A stretch of 64,000 nt of DNA from assembly GCF_026810505.1 (NCBI RefSeq), contig NZ_CP101750.1, positions 2,013,448 through 2,077,447 of the forward strand. The letters run 5' to 3'. This DNA is from Streptomyces sp. Je 1-369. GTDB taxonomy: Bacteria; Actinomycetota; Actinomycetes; Streptomycetales; Streptomycetaceae. The notes below the pieces were generated by a model, which was given only the letters and a program-made list of their open reading frames with translations, searched no databases and was not told the DNA's origin. Positions 44,195 through 59,052 of the stretch are shown piece by piece (position 1 is the first letter of the stretch; each line of letters starts with the position of its first letter). The translations under genes and the position numbers were made by a program.

Positions 44195-46249
44195 TCAGTC
44201 CTTGTCACGCCCGTCACCATCAATATCGGTACCGGTTTCGATCTCGGCACCGGCACCGCTCTCCGCGATGTCGTCGCCCTCATCGTCCTCATCGTCCTCA
44301 TCGACGGTGTCGAGGTCGACGAACTCGACGCCGTCCAGCTCGGCGAGCCGGTCCGACGCGTCGGTGCTGCCGTCCTTGTCGGACTCGACGACCTTCGCGA
44401 ACCACTCCCGCGCCTCGTCCTCGCGCCCGGCCGCGAGCAGCGCGTCGGCGTACGCGTACCGCAGGCGGGCCGTCCACGGCTGAACGGAGTTCGAGGCCAG
44501 CTCGGGGCTCTGCAGGGTGACGATGGCGGCGTCCATCTGGTCCAGGTCACGGCGGGCCCCGGCGGCGACGAGCCGCATCTCGACCTGTCCGGCCTTGTCG
44601 AGCTTGTGCACCTCGGGGGCACCGGCCATCTCCAGCGCCTTCTCGGGCCTGCCGAGCCCACGCTCGCAGTCCGCCATGACGGGCCACAGCTCGACACTGC
44701 CGGTCATGCGCCGCGCGGCACGGAACTCGGCGAGTGCCTCGCTGTACTTCTGGGTGGCGTACGCGGCGAAGCCGGCGGCCTCACGCACGGCGGCGACCCT
44801 GGAGGCGAGGCGCAGGGCGATCCGCGAGTAGGCGTACGCCTGCTCGGGCTCCTCGTCGATGAGCTTGGCGACCATCACCAGGTTCTTGGCGACGTCCTCC
44901 GCGAGCCCCTTGGGAAGGCTCTGCAACTCCTGCTGTACGTCCTTGTCGATCTCGTAGCCCGTGACGTCCTCGGGGATCGGCAGCCGCCTGATGGGCTCGC
45001 GATCACGGTCGTCACGCGCGCCGCGGTACCCACCGCGGTCCCCGTCGCGCCGGTCGTCCCGCCCACGGAACCCGCCACCGCCGGGACGCCCGCCCCGGTC
45101 GTCACGACGCGGCCCGTGCCCGCGGTCGTCACGACCCCGGTCATCGCGCCCGCGGTAGCCACCGCCACGGTTGTCGTCACGACGGAAGCCACCACGGTCG
45201 CCCCGGTCACTGTCACGACGGTCGTCCCTGCGGTCGAACGAGCGGTCGTCACGACGGAAGCCACCACGGTCGCCGCGGTCGTCGCGCCGGTCATCCCGAC
45301 GGTCGTCACGCCGGTCATCACGACGGAACGGAGGACGCTCGCCACCGCCACGGTTGTCATCGCGACGGAAGGAAGGCCGGTCGCCACCGCCACGGTTGTC
45401 GTCACGGCGGAAGCCGCCGCCACCGCGGTTGTCATCGCGACGAGGCCCACTGGGCCGGTCATCGCGCCCACGGTAGCCACCGCCACCGCCACCGCGGTTG
45501 TCGTCACGACGGAACCCACCACGGTCACCGCGGTCGTTGTCCCGACGGTCATCGCGTCGATCGTCACGCCGGAAGGGAAGCCGGTCCCCGGCACCGCCAC
45601 CGCGGTTGTCGTCACGGCGGAAGCCACCGCGGTCGCCGCGGTCGTTGTCGCGCCGATCATCACGGCGGTCATCGCGACGGAAGGGAGGACGGTCGCCGCC
45701 ACCACGGTTGTCATCACGGCGGAAGGGAGGACGGTCGCCGCCACCACGGTTGTCATCGCGACGGAAGGAAGGCCGGTCGCCACCGCCACGGTTGTCGTCA
45801 CGGCGGAAGCCGCCGCCACCGCGGTTGTCATCGCGACGAGGCCCACTGGGCCGGTCATCGCGCCCACGGTAGCCACCGCCACCACGGTTGTCGTCACGAC
45901 GGAACCCACCACGGTCACCGCGGTCGTTGTCCCGACGGTCATCGCGCCGGTCGTCACGGCGGAACGCGGGCCGGTCACCGCCACCGCGGTTGTCATCGCG
46001 ACGGAAGCCGCCGCCACCGCGGTTGTCATCGCGACGAGGCCCACTCGGCCGGTCGTCACGTCGGAACGGAGGTCGGCCGCCACGGTCCCGGTCGCCGCCG
46101 CGGTTGTCGTCACGGCGGTCATCGCGACCCCGGTAGCCACCGCCACGGTTGTCGTCGCGACGGTCGTCACGACGGAAGCCACCGCGGTCACCACTGTCCC
46201 TGCGGCGCTGGTCGCGCTCGGGTCGCTCGTCGGGAGAGTTGGGGGACAT
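44195..46249 (-). CDS. Protein with long Arg/Asp/Gly repeats and a TPR-like domain
   Basis: 684 residues. Residues 1 to about 418 are tandem, low-complexity units built from DNRGGG, GFRRDD, DRPPFRRDD and DDRRDD: an intrinsically disordered, RGG-like region rich in both charges. From 'IRRLPIPEDVTGYEI' on there is a helical domain with TPR-like units ('QAYAYSRIALRLASRVAAV', 'ALAEFRAARRMTG', 'RYAYADALLAAGREDEA') and a very acidic tail. ATG 46249. The helical domain is conserved in Streptomyces as I recall; the repeat region surely varies. RGG-like regions bind RNA and form condensates elsewhere; here that is only a suggestion, though the gene ends up next to an rRNA operon. Confidence 0.85.
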   Translation of the reverse strand: MSPNSPDERPERDQRRRDSGDRGGFRRDDRRDDNRGGGYRGRDDRRDDNRGGDRDRGGRPPFRRDDRPSGPRRDDNRGGGGFRRDDNRGGGDRPAFRRDDRRDDRRDNDRGDRGGFRRDDNRGGGGYRGRDDRPSGPRRDDNRGGGGFRRDDNRGGGDRPSFRRDDNRGGGDRPPFRRDDNRGGGDRPPFRRDDRRDDRRDNDRGDRGGFRRDDNRGGGAGDRLPFRRDDRRDDRRDNDRGDRGGFRRDDNRGGGGGGYRGRDDRPSGPRRDDNRGGGGFRRDDNRGGGDRPSFRRDDNRGGGERPPFRRDDRRDDRRDDRRDDRGDRGGFRRDDRSFDRRDDRRDSDRGDRGGFRRDDNRGGGYRGRDDRGRDDRGHGPRRDDRGGRPGGGGFRGRDDRRDGDRGGYRGARDDRDREPIRRLPIPEDVTGYEIDKDVQQELQSLPKGLAEDVAKNLVMVAKLIDEEPEQAYAYSRIALRLASRVAAVREAAGFAAYATQKYSEALAEFRAARRMTGSVELWPVMADCERGLGRPEKALEMAGAPEVHKLDKAGQVEMRLVAAGARRDLDQMDAAIVTLQSPELASNSVQPWTARLRYAYADALLAAGREDEAREWFAKVVESDKDGSTDASDRLAELDGVEFVDLDTVDEDDEDDEGDDIAESGAGAEIETGTDIDGDGRDKD
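44995..46230 (-). repeat. Degenerate tandem DNA repeats coding the Arg/Asp/Gly region
   Basis: Units of about 36-45 bp with near-identical blocks; for example the stretch around 45400-45480 recurs around 45795-45875, and the one at 45495-45560 around 45890-45950. Length is likely to vary between strains and to be prone to assembly errors. Confidence 0.85.
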
Positions 46250-46324
46250 GGGTGACTCCTAGTCTTCGGTACCGCAGTCATTCTCGCGCAGCCGGGGTGC
46301 CGGCGCGCTTCGACAAAAACAAAA

Positions 46325-46364
46325 GGACCCCTGGTCCCAGCGTGAACGCTGGGACCAGGGGTCC
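46325..46364 (-). terminator. rRNA operon terminator
   Basis: Perfect 18-bp stem (46325-46342 with 46347-46364), 4-base loop, followed on the minus strand by a T-rich tail. Begins 10 bases after the 5S gene. Confidence 0.95.
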
Positions 46365-46374
46365 TCCAAAGATT

Positions 46375-46493
46375 GTTCGGCGGCGTCCTACTCTCCCACA
46401 GGGTCCCCCCTGCAGTACCATCGGCGCTTTGAGGCTTAGCTTCCGGGTTCGGAATGTAACCGGGCGTTTCCCTCACGCTATGACCACCGAAAC
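46375..46493 (-). rRNA. rrf: 5S ribosomal RNA
   Basis: About 119 bases. Minus-strand start GTTTCGGTGGTCATAGCGTG and internal CCGAACCCGGAAGCTAAGC are characteristic. Ends set by homology; may be off by one or two bases. Confidence 0.95.
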
Positions 46494-46628
46494 CCTATGA
46501 AATATCCTGCGGATACGCAGAATCTCAAACAGGGCAGCGAACAAGCACACTTTTCAATTAATAGTGACGCTGTTCAGCCGACACAACTGTTCGTTGTTTC
46601 AGAACAAACACAGTGGACGCGAGCAACT

Positions 46629-51589
<4,961 letters not shown>

Positions 51590-52128
51590 TGTGTACCGGT
51601 AATCCGGTGCTACACCACGAGAGCGGAACGGTCGGGAGGAATAATCCCGGCCGTTCACAGCGTCCTCGCTGTGTTTTTTCAAAGGAACCTCGTCCCAGCC
51701 GATTGGCCGGAGACGGGGTTATCAACATATCTGGCGTTGACTTTTGGCACGCTGTTGAGTTCTCAAGGAACGGACGCTTCCTTTGTACTCACTCGCAGAA
51801 AACTCTCTGCGGCTTTCCTCCGGGCGCTTCCCTTCGGTATTTCGTGTTTCCAACTCTACCAGATCCGTTTTCCGTTCCGTTTCCGGTTCGGATTTCATTT
51901 CCGGTGGCCGTTGGAGGGCCTTTGCCTTTCGGCGTGTTCACTACTTTAGCGGATTCCCTCCGCAACTCATAATCGAGTTTCGCGAGTTCGAATTACGGCA
52001 TGCGGGCACACCGAATAAGACCCCGCCGAGGGGAAGTTGTCAGGTAGTGGTTGGCCGCTTCCGGGGTGGCAGAGCGCCGTACCCGGTTCAAGCGACTCGG
52101 ACTACCTTACGGAGGCACCAAGGCCGCG
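51590..52128 (-). promoter_or_regulatory. rRNA operon leader and promoter region
   Basis: No protein gene supported. On the minus strand the 16S leader holds TTTGAAAAAACACAGCGAGG (boxA-like) and CTTGAGAACTCAACAGCGTG, a block typical of Streptomyces rrn leaders. TAAAGT at 51943-51948, with TTATGA 18 bases before it, is the best promoter candidate. Several promoters are expected for such operons; others were not resolved by eye. Confidence 0.6.
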
Positions 52129-52770
52129 TCAAGTTCGGCGGCGGCGGGGCACGTGGGCCCGATAGGGGCTGACCGTAGGGTCGTTGGTCGTCCAGAAGCG
52201 CCACGGGTGGACGCCGCCCTCCCCCGCCACGCCCGTGCGAGGTCCGCTGCTGACCTGGTCGGACGGGGTGGGTGTGCCGGTCAGTACGGAGAAGGGGGAG
52301 GACGGGTCCCCGCAGACGTCGGCGCCGTCGAGCTGTCGGTCCACATCGAGGGCGGTGGCCAGGCGGGCGGGGCCTTTGGCCAGTTCCTTGTCGTTACGGG
52401 CCGAGAGGCGTCGCTTGCGGGCGAGCTCCACGCCCTCCGTGATCTCGCCAGCGCGCAGCAGGACCGCGCCGGCCTTGCCCTCCGGACCGCACACCAGGTT
52501 CATGCAGTGCCACATGCCGTAGGTGAAGTAGACGTACATGTGTCCGCCCTGTCCGAACATGACGCTGTTGCGGGCGGTGCGGCCGCGGTAGGCATGGGAG
52601 CCGGGGTCGACCTCCCCGGCGTACGCCTCCACCTCTGTCAGGCGCACTTCGATCGGGCCGTCCGCCGAGTCGCGAACGAGGATCCGGCCCAGCAGGTCCG
52701 GGGCGACCTCCAGGACCGGGCGGTCGAAGAAGTCTCGGGTCAGGGGCGTACGGTCAGGGCTCGCGATCAT
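52129..52770 (-). CDS. DNA-3-methyladenine (alkyladenine) glycosylase
   Basis: 213-aa base-excision enzyme of the human AAG/MPG fold that removes alkylated adenines. '[19 protein letters not shown]' contains the catalytic Glu, '[19 protein letters not shown]' and 'HCMNLVC' follow, and '[13 protein letters not shown]' closes the fold. ATG 52770. Stands alone between the rRNA promoter region and spo0M. Confidence 0.95.
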   Translation of the reverse strand: MIASPDRTPLTRDFFDRPVLEVAPDLLGRILVRDSADGPIEVRLTEVEAYAGEVDPGSHAYRGRTARNSVMFGQGGHMYVYFTYGMWHCMNLVCGPEGKAGAVLLRAGEITEGVELARKRRLSARNDKELAKGPARLATALDVDRQLDGADVCGDPSSPFSVLTGTPTPSDQVSSGPRTGVAGEGGVHPWRFWTTNDPTVSPYRAHVPRRRRT

Positions 52771-52931
52771 GCCGTACGAGCGTAATGCACTTGTCTCCGT
52801 CCATGGGTGGTCCCCGGGCCGCCCTGTTGCCAGGGTGAGGGTGCGGAACCACGGACGGTTCCCTCGCGTATCTATCGATCAAGTATTCAAGTCGAGACGA
52901 GCCACAGGCGGCGGCCTGGGGATGGAGTGTC

Positions 52932-53714
52932 ATGGGGTTCAAGAAGCTGCTCGCGAGTCTGGGCGCCGGTGGTGCCTCGGTGGAGACCGTGCTGGCCGAG
53001 GTCAACGTGGTCCCGGGCGGCGTCGTCCAGGGTGAGGTGCGGATCCAGGGCGGTTCGGTGGACCAGGAGATCGAGGGTCTCTCCGTCGGTCTGCAGGCAC
53101 GGGTCGAGGTCGAGGGCAACGACCAGGAGACCAAGCAGGACATCGAGTTCACCAAGGTGCGGCTCGGCGGCGCCTTCACGCTGCAGGCCAACCAGGTGCA
53201 CGCCGTGCAGTTCACCCTGGAGATCCCGTGGGAGACCCCGGTCACGAGCATCGACGGGCAGCAGCTGCGCGGCATGAACATCGGCGTGACCACCGAGCTG
53301 GAGATCGCGCGCGCCGTGGACTCCGGTGACCTGGACCCGATCAACGTGCACCCGCTGCCGGCGCAGCAGGCCATCCTCGACGCCTTCATCCAGCTGGGCT
53401 TCCGCTTCAAGAGCGCGGACATGGAGCGCGGTCACATCCGCGGTACGCGGCAGAAGCTGCCCTTCTACCAGGAGATCGAGTTCTTCCCGCCGCAGCAGTA
53501 CCGCGGGCTCAACCAGGTCGAGCTGAGCTTCGTCGCCGACGACCGCGAGATGGACGTCGTCCTGGAGATGGACAAGAAGCCGGGTCTGTTCAGCGAGAGC
53601 AGCGACTCGTTCCGTTCGTTCAAGGTCGGTCTGAACAACTTCCAGGGCACCGACTGGGCGGCGTACCTGAACGAGTGGCTGTCCCAGGTCGGCAGCAAGC
53701 GCAACTGGTTCTAG
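52932..53714 (+). CDS. Spo0M-family sporulation-control protein
   Basis: 260 residues, arrestin-like. '[20 protein letters not shown]' is the standard Spo0M start; the acidic residue-rich body and the C-terminal region complete the family. In Bacillus Spo0M modulates sporulation; in Streptomyces the role is little known. ATG 52932 with GGAG just upstream. Followed by a PEBP-like gene after 38 bases on the same strand. Confidence 0.92.
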   Translation: MGFKKLLASLGAGGASVETVLAEVNVVPGGVVQGEVRIQGGSVDQEIEGLSVGLQARVEVEGNDQETKQDIEFTKVRLGGAFTLQANQVHAVQFTLEIPWETPVTSIDGQQLRGMNIGVTTELEIARAVDSGDLDPINVHPLPAQQAILDAFIQLGFRFKSADMERGHIRGTRQKLPFYQEIEFFPPQQYRGLNQVELSFVADDREMDVVLEMDKKPGLFSESSDSFRSFKVGLNNFQGTDWAAYLNEWLSQVGSKRNWF

Positions 53715-53752
53715 GCTCGGAGGGGATCAGCAATCAATCTGGAGGTGCCTAC

Positions 53753-54292
53753 GTGAGCGAGCTCAAGAGGCCGCCGCTGCCCCATGACTTCCATCCGCCC
53801 GTGCCGTCGTTCACGGTCGTGAGCGAGGACTTCGAGCCGGGTGCGGTCCTCAAGGACGCTCAGGTCTACGCGGCGGGGAACACCTCGCCGCAGCTGCGGT
53901 GGGAGGGCTTTCCGCCGGAGACCAAGAGCTTCGCCGTGACGTGCTTCGACCCGGACGCCCCCACGGGCAGCGGGTTCTGGCACTGGACCGTCTTCGACAT
54001 CCCGGTCTCGGTGACCGAGCTGCCCGGCGGTGCGGGCAGCGGGAAGTTCGAGGGGCTGCCCGAGGGTGCGGTGCAGGTGCGCAACGACTTCGGGACGAAG
54101 GACTTCGGGGGTGCGGCACCGCCCGCGGGCGACCGGCCGCACCGTTATGTGTTCACCGTGTACGCGGTGGACCAGGAGAAGCTGGGTCCCGACTCGGACG
54201 CGCCCCCCGCGTTCGTGGGCTTCAACCTCAGGTTCCACACGCTGGCGCGCGCCCAGGTGATCGCCGAGTACGCGGCTCCCCCGGAGAGCTGA
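53753..54292 (+). CDS. YbhB/PEBP-family protein
   Basis: 179 residues. '[20 protein letters not shown]' and '[13 protein letters not shown]' are the two PEBP ligand-site blocks (D-P-D-A-P and H-R-Y). GTG 53753 has GGAGG 7 bases upstream. The family binds phospholipid headgroups or other anions; its bacterial role is unclear. Likely shares a transcript with spo0M. Confidence 0.94.
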   Translation: MSELKRPPLPHDFHPPVPSFTVVSEDFEPGAVLKDAQVYAAGNTSPQLRWEGFPPETKSFAVTCFDPDAPTGSGFWHWTVFDIPVSVTELPGGAGSGKFEGLPEGAVQVRNDFGTKDFGGAAPPAGDRPHRYVFTVYAVDQEKLGPDSDAPPAFVGFNLRFHTLARAQVIAEYAAPPES

Positions 54293-54327
54293 ACAACTGT
54301 CAGGTACTGAGCGTTCACTCAGTGTTT

Positions 54328-54363
54328 GCCCGCCTCTGGTCATGGAAGTGATCAGAGGCGGGC
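54328..54363 (+). terminator. Terminator after the PEBP-like gene
   Basis: 15-bp stem with one mismatch (54328-54342 with 54349-54363), 6-base loop, then ATTTTTTATT: a classic intrinsic terminator. Confidence 0.9.
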
Positions 54364-54459
54364 ATTTTTTATTGCGTTGTCCATCTCGGCGTGCCCGGCC
54401 AGAGTTGATCCCCAGCCCGCCAGCAGGTGGGCCGGTGCATACGGGAGGTGGGCAGGTTG

Positions 54460-54966
54460 ATGCGGGACACGCTGGTGCTGAACGCGAGCTTCGAGCCGCT
54501 CTCGACGGTGTCGCTCAACCGGGCCGTCGTTCTGGTGCTCCAGGACAAGGCCGTGGTCGAGCACGCCCACCCCGGTCTGCGTGTGCGCGCGGCGGCGATC
54601 GACATACCCGTGCCGCGGGTGATCAGGCTGTGCAGGTACGTGCGGGTGCCGTTCCGAAGACAGGCGCCATGGTCGAGAAGGGGCGTGCTGGTCAGGGACC
54701 GGCACCGGTGCGCGTACTGCGGGAGGCGCGCCACGACCGTGGACCACGTGGTGCCGCGGTCGCAGGGCGGTGCGGACTCCTGGCTGAACACGGTCGCTTC
54801 GTGTGCGCTGGACAATCACCGCAAGGCGAACCGGACTCCGGAGGAGGCCGGTATGCCGCTGCTCCGGCAGCCGTTCGAGCCGACGCCCGCGGATGCGATG
54901 CTCTTGTCGCTGGGCAGGGACGAGCTGGCCTCGCTCCCGGAGTGGCTGGCGCAGCCCGCCGCCTAG
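54460..54966 (+). CDS. HNH endonuclease
   Basis: 168 residues. N-terminal 'MRDTLVLNASFEPLSTVSLN' and the HNH core 'CAYCGRRATTVDHVVPRSQG' followed by Asn-x-x-x-x-Cys ('LNTVASCALDNHRK') as zinc and catalytic elements. The family is widespread in actinobacteria as single-copy genes; target unknown. ATG 54460 has AGG sites upstream; a longer frame to 54427 exists. Confidence 0.92.
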   Translation: MRDTLVLNASFEPLSTVSLNRAVVLVLQDKAVVEHAHPGLRVRAAAIDIPVPRVIRLCRYVRVPFRRQAPWSRRGVLVRDRHRCAYCGRRATTVDHVVPRSQGGADSWLNTVASCALDNHRKANRTPEEAGMPLLRQPFEPTPADAMLLSLGRDELASLPEWLAQPAA

Positions 54967-54997
54967 GGCTCGTCCCCGCGGTCGGCAGTCCGTGCGA

Positions 54998-55936
54998 TCA
55001 GTCGATCGGGGGCTGTTCGCGGCGCTCGGTGGCGGGGGCCGAGCCGCCGGAGCCGCCGCCCAGCGGGCCGAAGTTGCCGAGTGCGCCGCCGAGGCCCTTG
55101 AGGGCGTCGCCGATTTCGCTGGGCACGATCCAGAGCTTGTTGGCGTCGCCCTCGGCGATCTTCGGGAGCATCTGGAGGTACTGGTAGGACAGGAGCTTCT
55201 GGTCGGGGTCGCCCGCGTGGATCGACTCGAAGACCGTGCGGATCGCCTGGGCCTCGCCCTCGGCGCGCAGGGCGGCGGCCTTGGCCTCACCTTCGGCGCG
55301 CAGGATCGCGGACTGCTTCTCGCCCTCGGCGCGGAGGATCTCCGACTGCCGTACACCTTCGGCCTGGAGGATCGCCGCGCGCTTGTCGCGGTCGGCGCGC
55401 ATCTGCTTCTCCATCGAGTCCTGGATGGAGGTCGGCGGCTCGATCGCCTTGAGCTCGACGCGGTTGACGCGGATGCCCCACTTGCCGGTCGCCTCGTCGA
55501 GGACGCCGCGCAGGGCCGCGTTGATCTCCTCGCGGGAGGTCAGGGTCCGTTCCAGGTCCATGCCACCGATGATGTTGCGCAGGGTGGTGACGGTGAGCTG
55601 CTCGATCGCCTGGATGTAGCTGGCGACTTCGTACGTCGCGGCCCTGGCGTCGGTCACCTGGTAGTAGATGACGGTGTCGATGTTGACCACCAGGTTGTCC
55701 TGGGTGATCACGGGCTGCGGCGGGAAGGGGACGACCTGTTCACGCAGGTCGATGCGGTTGCGGATCGAGTCGATGAACGGGACGACGATGTTGAGTCCGG
55801 CGTTCAGCGTGCGGGTGTAGCGGCCGAAGCGTTCGACGATGGCGGCGCTGGCCTGTGGGATGACCTGGATGGTCTTGATCAGGGCGATGAAGACCAGCAC
55901 CACCAGAATGATCAGGACGATGATGATTGGTTGCAT
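54998..55936 (-). CDS. SPFH/stomatin-like membrane protein
   Basis: 312 residues. N-terminal membrane helix ('PIIIVLIILVVLVFIALI'), SPFH domain ('ASAAIVERFGRYTRTLNAGL') and a helical tail of repeated units around 'AEGEKQSAILRAEGEAKAA'. Such proteins form rings or scaffolds that organise membrane domains. ATG 55936. The NfeD-like gene lies upstream on the same strand, the usual stomatin-NfeD pairing. Confidence 0.95.
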   Translation of the reverse strand: MQPIIIVLIILVVLVFIALIKTIQVIPQASAAIVERFGRYTRTLNAGLNIVVPFIDSIRNRIDLREQVVPFPPQPVITQDNLVVNIDTVIYYQVTDARAATYEVASYIQAIEQLTVTTLRNIIGGMDLERTLTSREEINAALRGVLDEATGKWGIRVNRVELKAIEPPTSIQDSMEKQMRADRDKRAAILQAEGVRQSEILRAEGEKQSAILRAEGEAKAAALRAEGEAQAIRTVFESIHAGDPDQKLLSYQYLQMLPKIAEGDANKLWIVPSEIGDALKGLGGALGNFGPLGGGSGGSAPATERREQPPID

Positions 55937-55966
55937 CGTGGCTCCCCGTACCCTTCATGCTTCGGT

Positions 55967-56002
55967 GTTCCCGAAAGATTCCGCGTTCCCGAAAGATTCC
56001 GC
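55967..56002. repeat. Perfect 18-bp tandem repeat
   Basis: GTTCCCGAAAGATTCCGC twice in direct contact (55967-55984, 55985-56002), between the NfeD-like and SPFH genes. Confidence 0.9.
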
Positions 56003-56061
56003 GCGGCCGCGAAGATCTTGCTGGTCGAGTCTGTCAGACCGTCGTACCGCCCGTGGGGCAT

Positions 56062-56490
56062 TCACATGACGACGGCGGTCGCTCCGTCGATCTCGACGAC
56101 GTCGACCTCTTGGCCCGCTTCGAAGGCGCGGTCGGTGTCGAGGGCGCGGGCCGACCAGATCTCTCCGGCCAGCTTGATGCGGCCGCCGGAGCCGTCGACC
56201 CGTTCGAGGACGAGAGCGGATCTGCCTTTCAGGGCCTCGACTCCGGTGGCCAGTGCGGGCCGTCCGGCGCGGTGCCGGGTCGCGATGGGCCGTACGACGG
56301 CGATGAGCGCCACCGATACCGCGGCGAAGACGACGACTTGGAGCACGGCGCCGCCGCCGAGGCCCGCGGTCACGGAGGCCGCGACGGCGCCCACGGCGAG
56401 CATGCCGAGTTCAGGCATCGCGGTCAGTACGAGCGGGATTCCGAGTGCGGCGGCCCCGATCAGCCACCACACCCATGCGTCGATGTCCAC
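56062..56490 (-). CDS. NfeD-like membrane protein
   Basis: 142 residues: three or so hydrophobic helices ('WVWWLIGAAALGIPLVLTA') and a C-terminal OB-fold ('LKGRSALVLERVDGSGGRIK', 'EVDVVEIDGATAVV'). NfeD proteins act with SPFH proteins such as the one encoded just downstream. GTG 56490. The N-terminal protease domain of long NfeD is absent, as in short-type members. Confidence 0.93.
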   Translation of the reverse strand: MDIDAWVWWLIGAAALGIPLVLTAMPELGMLAVGAVAASVTAGLGGGAVLQVVVFAAVSVALIAVVRPIATRHRAGRPALATGVEALKGRSALVLERVDGSGGRIKLAGEIWSARALDTDRAFEAGQEVDVVEIDGATAVVM

Positions 56491-56535
56491 GTGGTCATCG
56501 TAGGACCGCGGGTCCCTCGATGGACAGGGCGCCGA

Positions 56536-57333
<798 letters not shown>

Positions 57334-57454
57334 GAGCGCGCTGTCTCCCATTGCAGTCTCGGTCGTCGCTCGCGCCTGTGGACGCGGCCCCCGGATAAAA
57401 CCTACGCCACCGGCCGACCGTTCCTGTCCTGAGCCCGGTCCTTAGGCTGTGTGC

Positions 57455-58246
57455 ATGCTCTCGGAACTACGCTCAGGACGCCTGGCCGCATGGGGAAATG
57501 CCCTTTTGGCCGGACTTGTCTCTCCGGATGACGCCGTACTCGCGATGGTCGGCGACGACGCGGTGCACCGGGTCGAAGGACTTCCCGGGGAGTCCGGCCC
57601 GGTCGGTCTGACGCTCGCCATGGGGCGGCTGCGCTCCTTGGGGGTGACCGGTCTGCGGGTGGCGCTGCCCGCGCCGGGGCATCCGCTGGGGCTGAGTGGG
57701 CCGCCCGAGTTCAATGCGCGCGCTCTGGAGGCGGAGGAAGCCGTCGTCGGTTTCGGCGCGCCGTACGGGCTCGTGCCCGAGGTGTACGAGGCGGGGCCCG
57801 ACGGCGACGTGCATGTGGAGGTCGTCTGGCACTGCCTGCCCGTACGGGAGACGCCGCCCGCGGACGTGCCCTCGCTGGGCGAGGCGGAGCGGGAGCTCGC
57901 GGAGGCGCTGCGGGAGGCGACGGAGGTGCTGTCCCGGCTCGATGTCGCGGGGTCGGGGCCGGTGGCCGAGGCGGCGCTCGACGCGTACCGGGCGCGGGCG
58001 GAGCGGGGGCGCGAACTCCTTGCGCCCGGCTATCCGCCGCGTGCCGTGCGGGTGCTCGAGCTGGCCCAGCGGGTCGGTCTGCTGATCTCACTGGCGTACG
58101 AGAACGGGCACGGCGGAGCCGTGAGCGCGTCGGAGATGGCCGCGCGGGGGCAGGCGCTGCGGCCCGTGGAGCGGACGGCGCGGCGGGCCCAGGTGGCCGC
58201 GTACAACGCGTATGTCGAGGAGCGGGAGCGGGGCGGCGGGCGCTGA
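57455..58246 (+). CDS. Conserved hypothetical protein
   Basis: 263-aa soluble protein, Ala/Glu-rich, with an ordered N-terminal half ('AAWGNALLAGLVSPDDAVLA', 'GLRVALPAPGHPLG') and a helical C-terminus. ATG 57455 has no ribosome site; TAGGCT lies 6 bases before it, so a leaderless mRNA is possible. No family with known function recognised. Confidence 0.8.
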   Translation: MLSELRSGRLAAWGNALLAGLVSPDDAVLAMVGDDAVHRVEGLPGESGPVGLTLAMGRLRSLGVTGLRVALPAPGHPLGLSGPPEFNARALEAEEAVVGFGAPYGLVPEVYEAGPDGDVHVEVVWHCLPVRETPPADVPSLGEAERELAEALREATEVLSRLDVAGSGPVAEAALDAYRARAERGRELLAPGYPPRAVRVLELAQRVGLLISLAYENGHGGAVSASEMAARGQALRPVERTARRAQVAAYNAYVEERERGGGR

Positions 58247-58290
58247 GTCCAGTGCTGCGGGCCTCGGGCACTTCGGGGCCGGGAACGGCG

Positions 58291-58325
58291 CGGGCCCCGC
58301 GGAACCTTGCGGTCCGCGGGGCCCG
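58291..58325. terminator. Two-way terminator between hypothetical gene and chaplin
   Basis: CGGGCCCCGCGGA (58291-58303) pairs with TCCGCGGGGCCCG (58313-58325), 9-base loop, between convergent genes. Confidence 0.8.
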
Positions 58326-58341
58326 TGCCGGGGCTTGTGCC

Positions 58342-58590
58342 TCAGTGGTTCACCGTGTGGTTGGCGAACGCCGGGTTGAGGACACCGATGACGTTGACGC
58401 TGTTGCCGGTGGCGTTGACCGGGACGTCGATCGGCACCTGGACGAGGTTGCCGGAGCCGACGCCCGGGGACTTCGTGGCGACACCGTCGGCCTGGGCGTT
58501 CGAGGTGGCGGAGGCGACTCCGGCGGACGCGCCCGCGGCGAGACCGGCGGCGACGACGGCCAGGGCGGCCTTCTTGGCGATGCTGTTCAT
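58342..58590 (-). CDS. chpE: Short chaplin, ChpE-like
   Basis: 82-aa secreted hydrophobic surface protein. Signal peptide to about residue 28 ('KKAALAVVAAGLAAGASAGV'), then one chaplin domain ('SPGVGSGNLVQVPIDVPVNA', 'GNSVNVIGVLNPAFANHTVN'). No Cys, as in ChpE, and the VNH end fits too. ATG 58590 with GGAGGAG upstream. Chaplins coat aerial hyphae and spores. In S. coelicolor chpE lies in the corresponding core region. Confidence 0.9.
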   Translation of the reverse strand: MNSIAKKAALAVVAAGLAAGASAGVASATSNAQADGVATKSPGVGSGNLVQVPIDVPVNATGNSVNVIGVLNPAFANHTVNH

Positions 58591-58666
58591 GGGACGTGCT
58601 CCTCCTGCTGGCATGGGCGACCCCGGGGGTGGCGGGGTCAGGGGATGTGCTGCTCGCAGGGTGCGA

Positions 58667-58912
58667 TCAGAGGTTCTTGCAGACGTTGCCGAACACCGGG
58701 TTGAGGCCACCGATGACGGTGACGGCGTTGCCGCAGACGTTCACCGGGACGTGGACCGGGGCCTGGACCAGGTTGCCCGAGACGACGCCGGGGGAGTTCT
58801 TGGCGAGTCCGTCGGCGTCCGCGCCACCGTGGGCGGAAGCCATGCCGGCGCCGGCCGCAACCAGGCCACCGGCCACCATCGTGACGGCAGCGGCCTTCTT
58901 CAGGTTCTTCAC
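58667..58912 (-). CDS. Short chaplin with two cysteines, ChpH-like
   Basis: 81 residues. Signal peptide ('MKNLKKAAAVTMVAGGL' after the GTG start), then one chaplin domain: 'SPGVVSGNLVQAPVHVPVNV' followed by 'CGNAVTVIGGLNPVFGNVC'. The two Cys are placed as in short chaplins that form an intramolecular disulfide. GTG 58912 has GGAGG. 76 bases before the ChpE-like gene, so a chaplin pair. The signal peptide is close to that of S. coelicolor ChpE, hinting at shuffled halves. Confidence 0.9.
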   Translation of the reverse strand: MKNLKKAAAVTMVAGGLVAAGAGMASAHGGADADGLAKNSPGVVSGNLVQAPVHVPVNVCGNAVTVIGGLNPVFGNVCKNL

Positions 58913-59052
58913 TTCTACGTTCCTCCTGAGCAGAAGCTGCGGCCAGCCGCCGCAGCACGCACTGGAGAACGCCCGAACGGCTCGGGGGATACGCCATCCG
59001 GGGGACATCCACACGACGGTATGAATCTCAGACCGCAAGTCGACGGATCGTC

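Noticed and set aside
44995..46230. CRISPR-like regular repeats
   Set aside because: Units are in-frame coding repeats of one protein, not spaced by unique sequence, and no cas genes are near.
44606..46476. Long plus-strand and other-frame reading frames (500 aa and more) opposite the repeat-rich gene
   Set aside because: They only mirror the repeats and high G+C of the real gene; Val/Thr/Ala-only or Arg/Ser-only composition with no domain.
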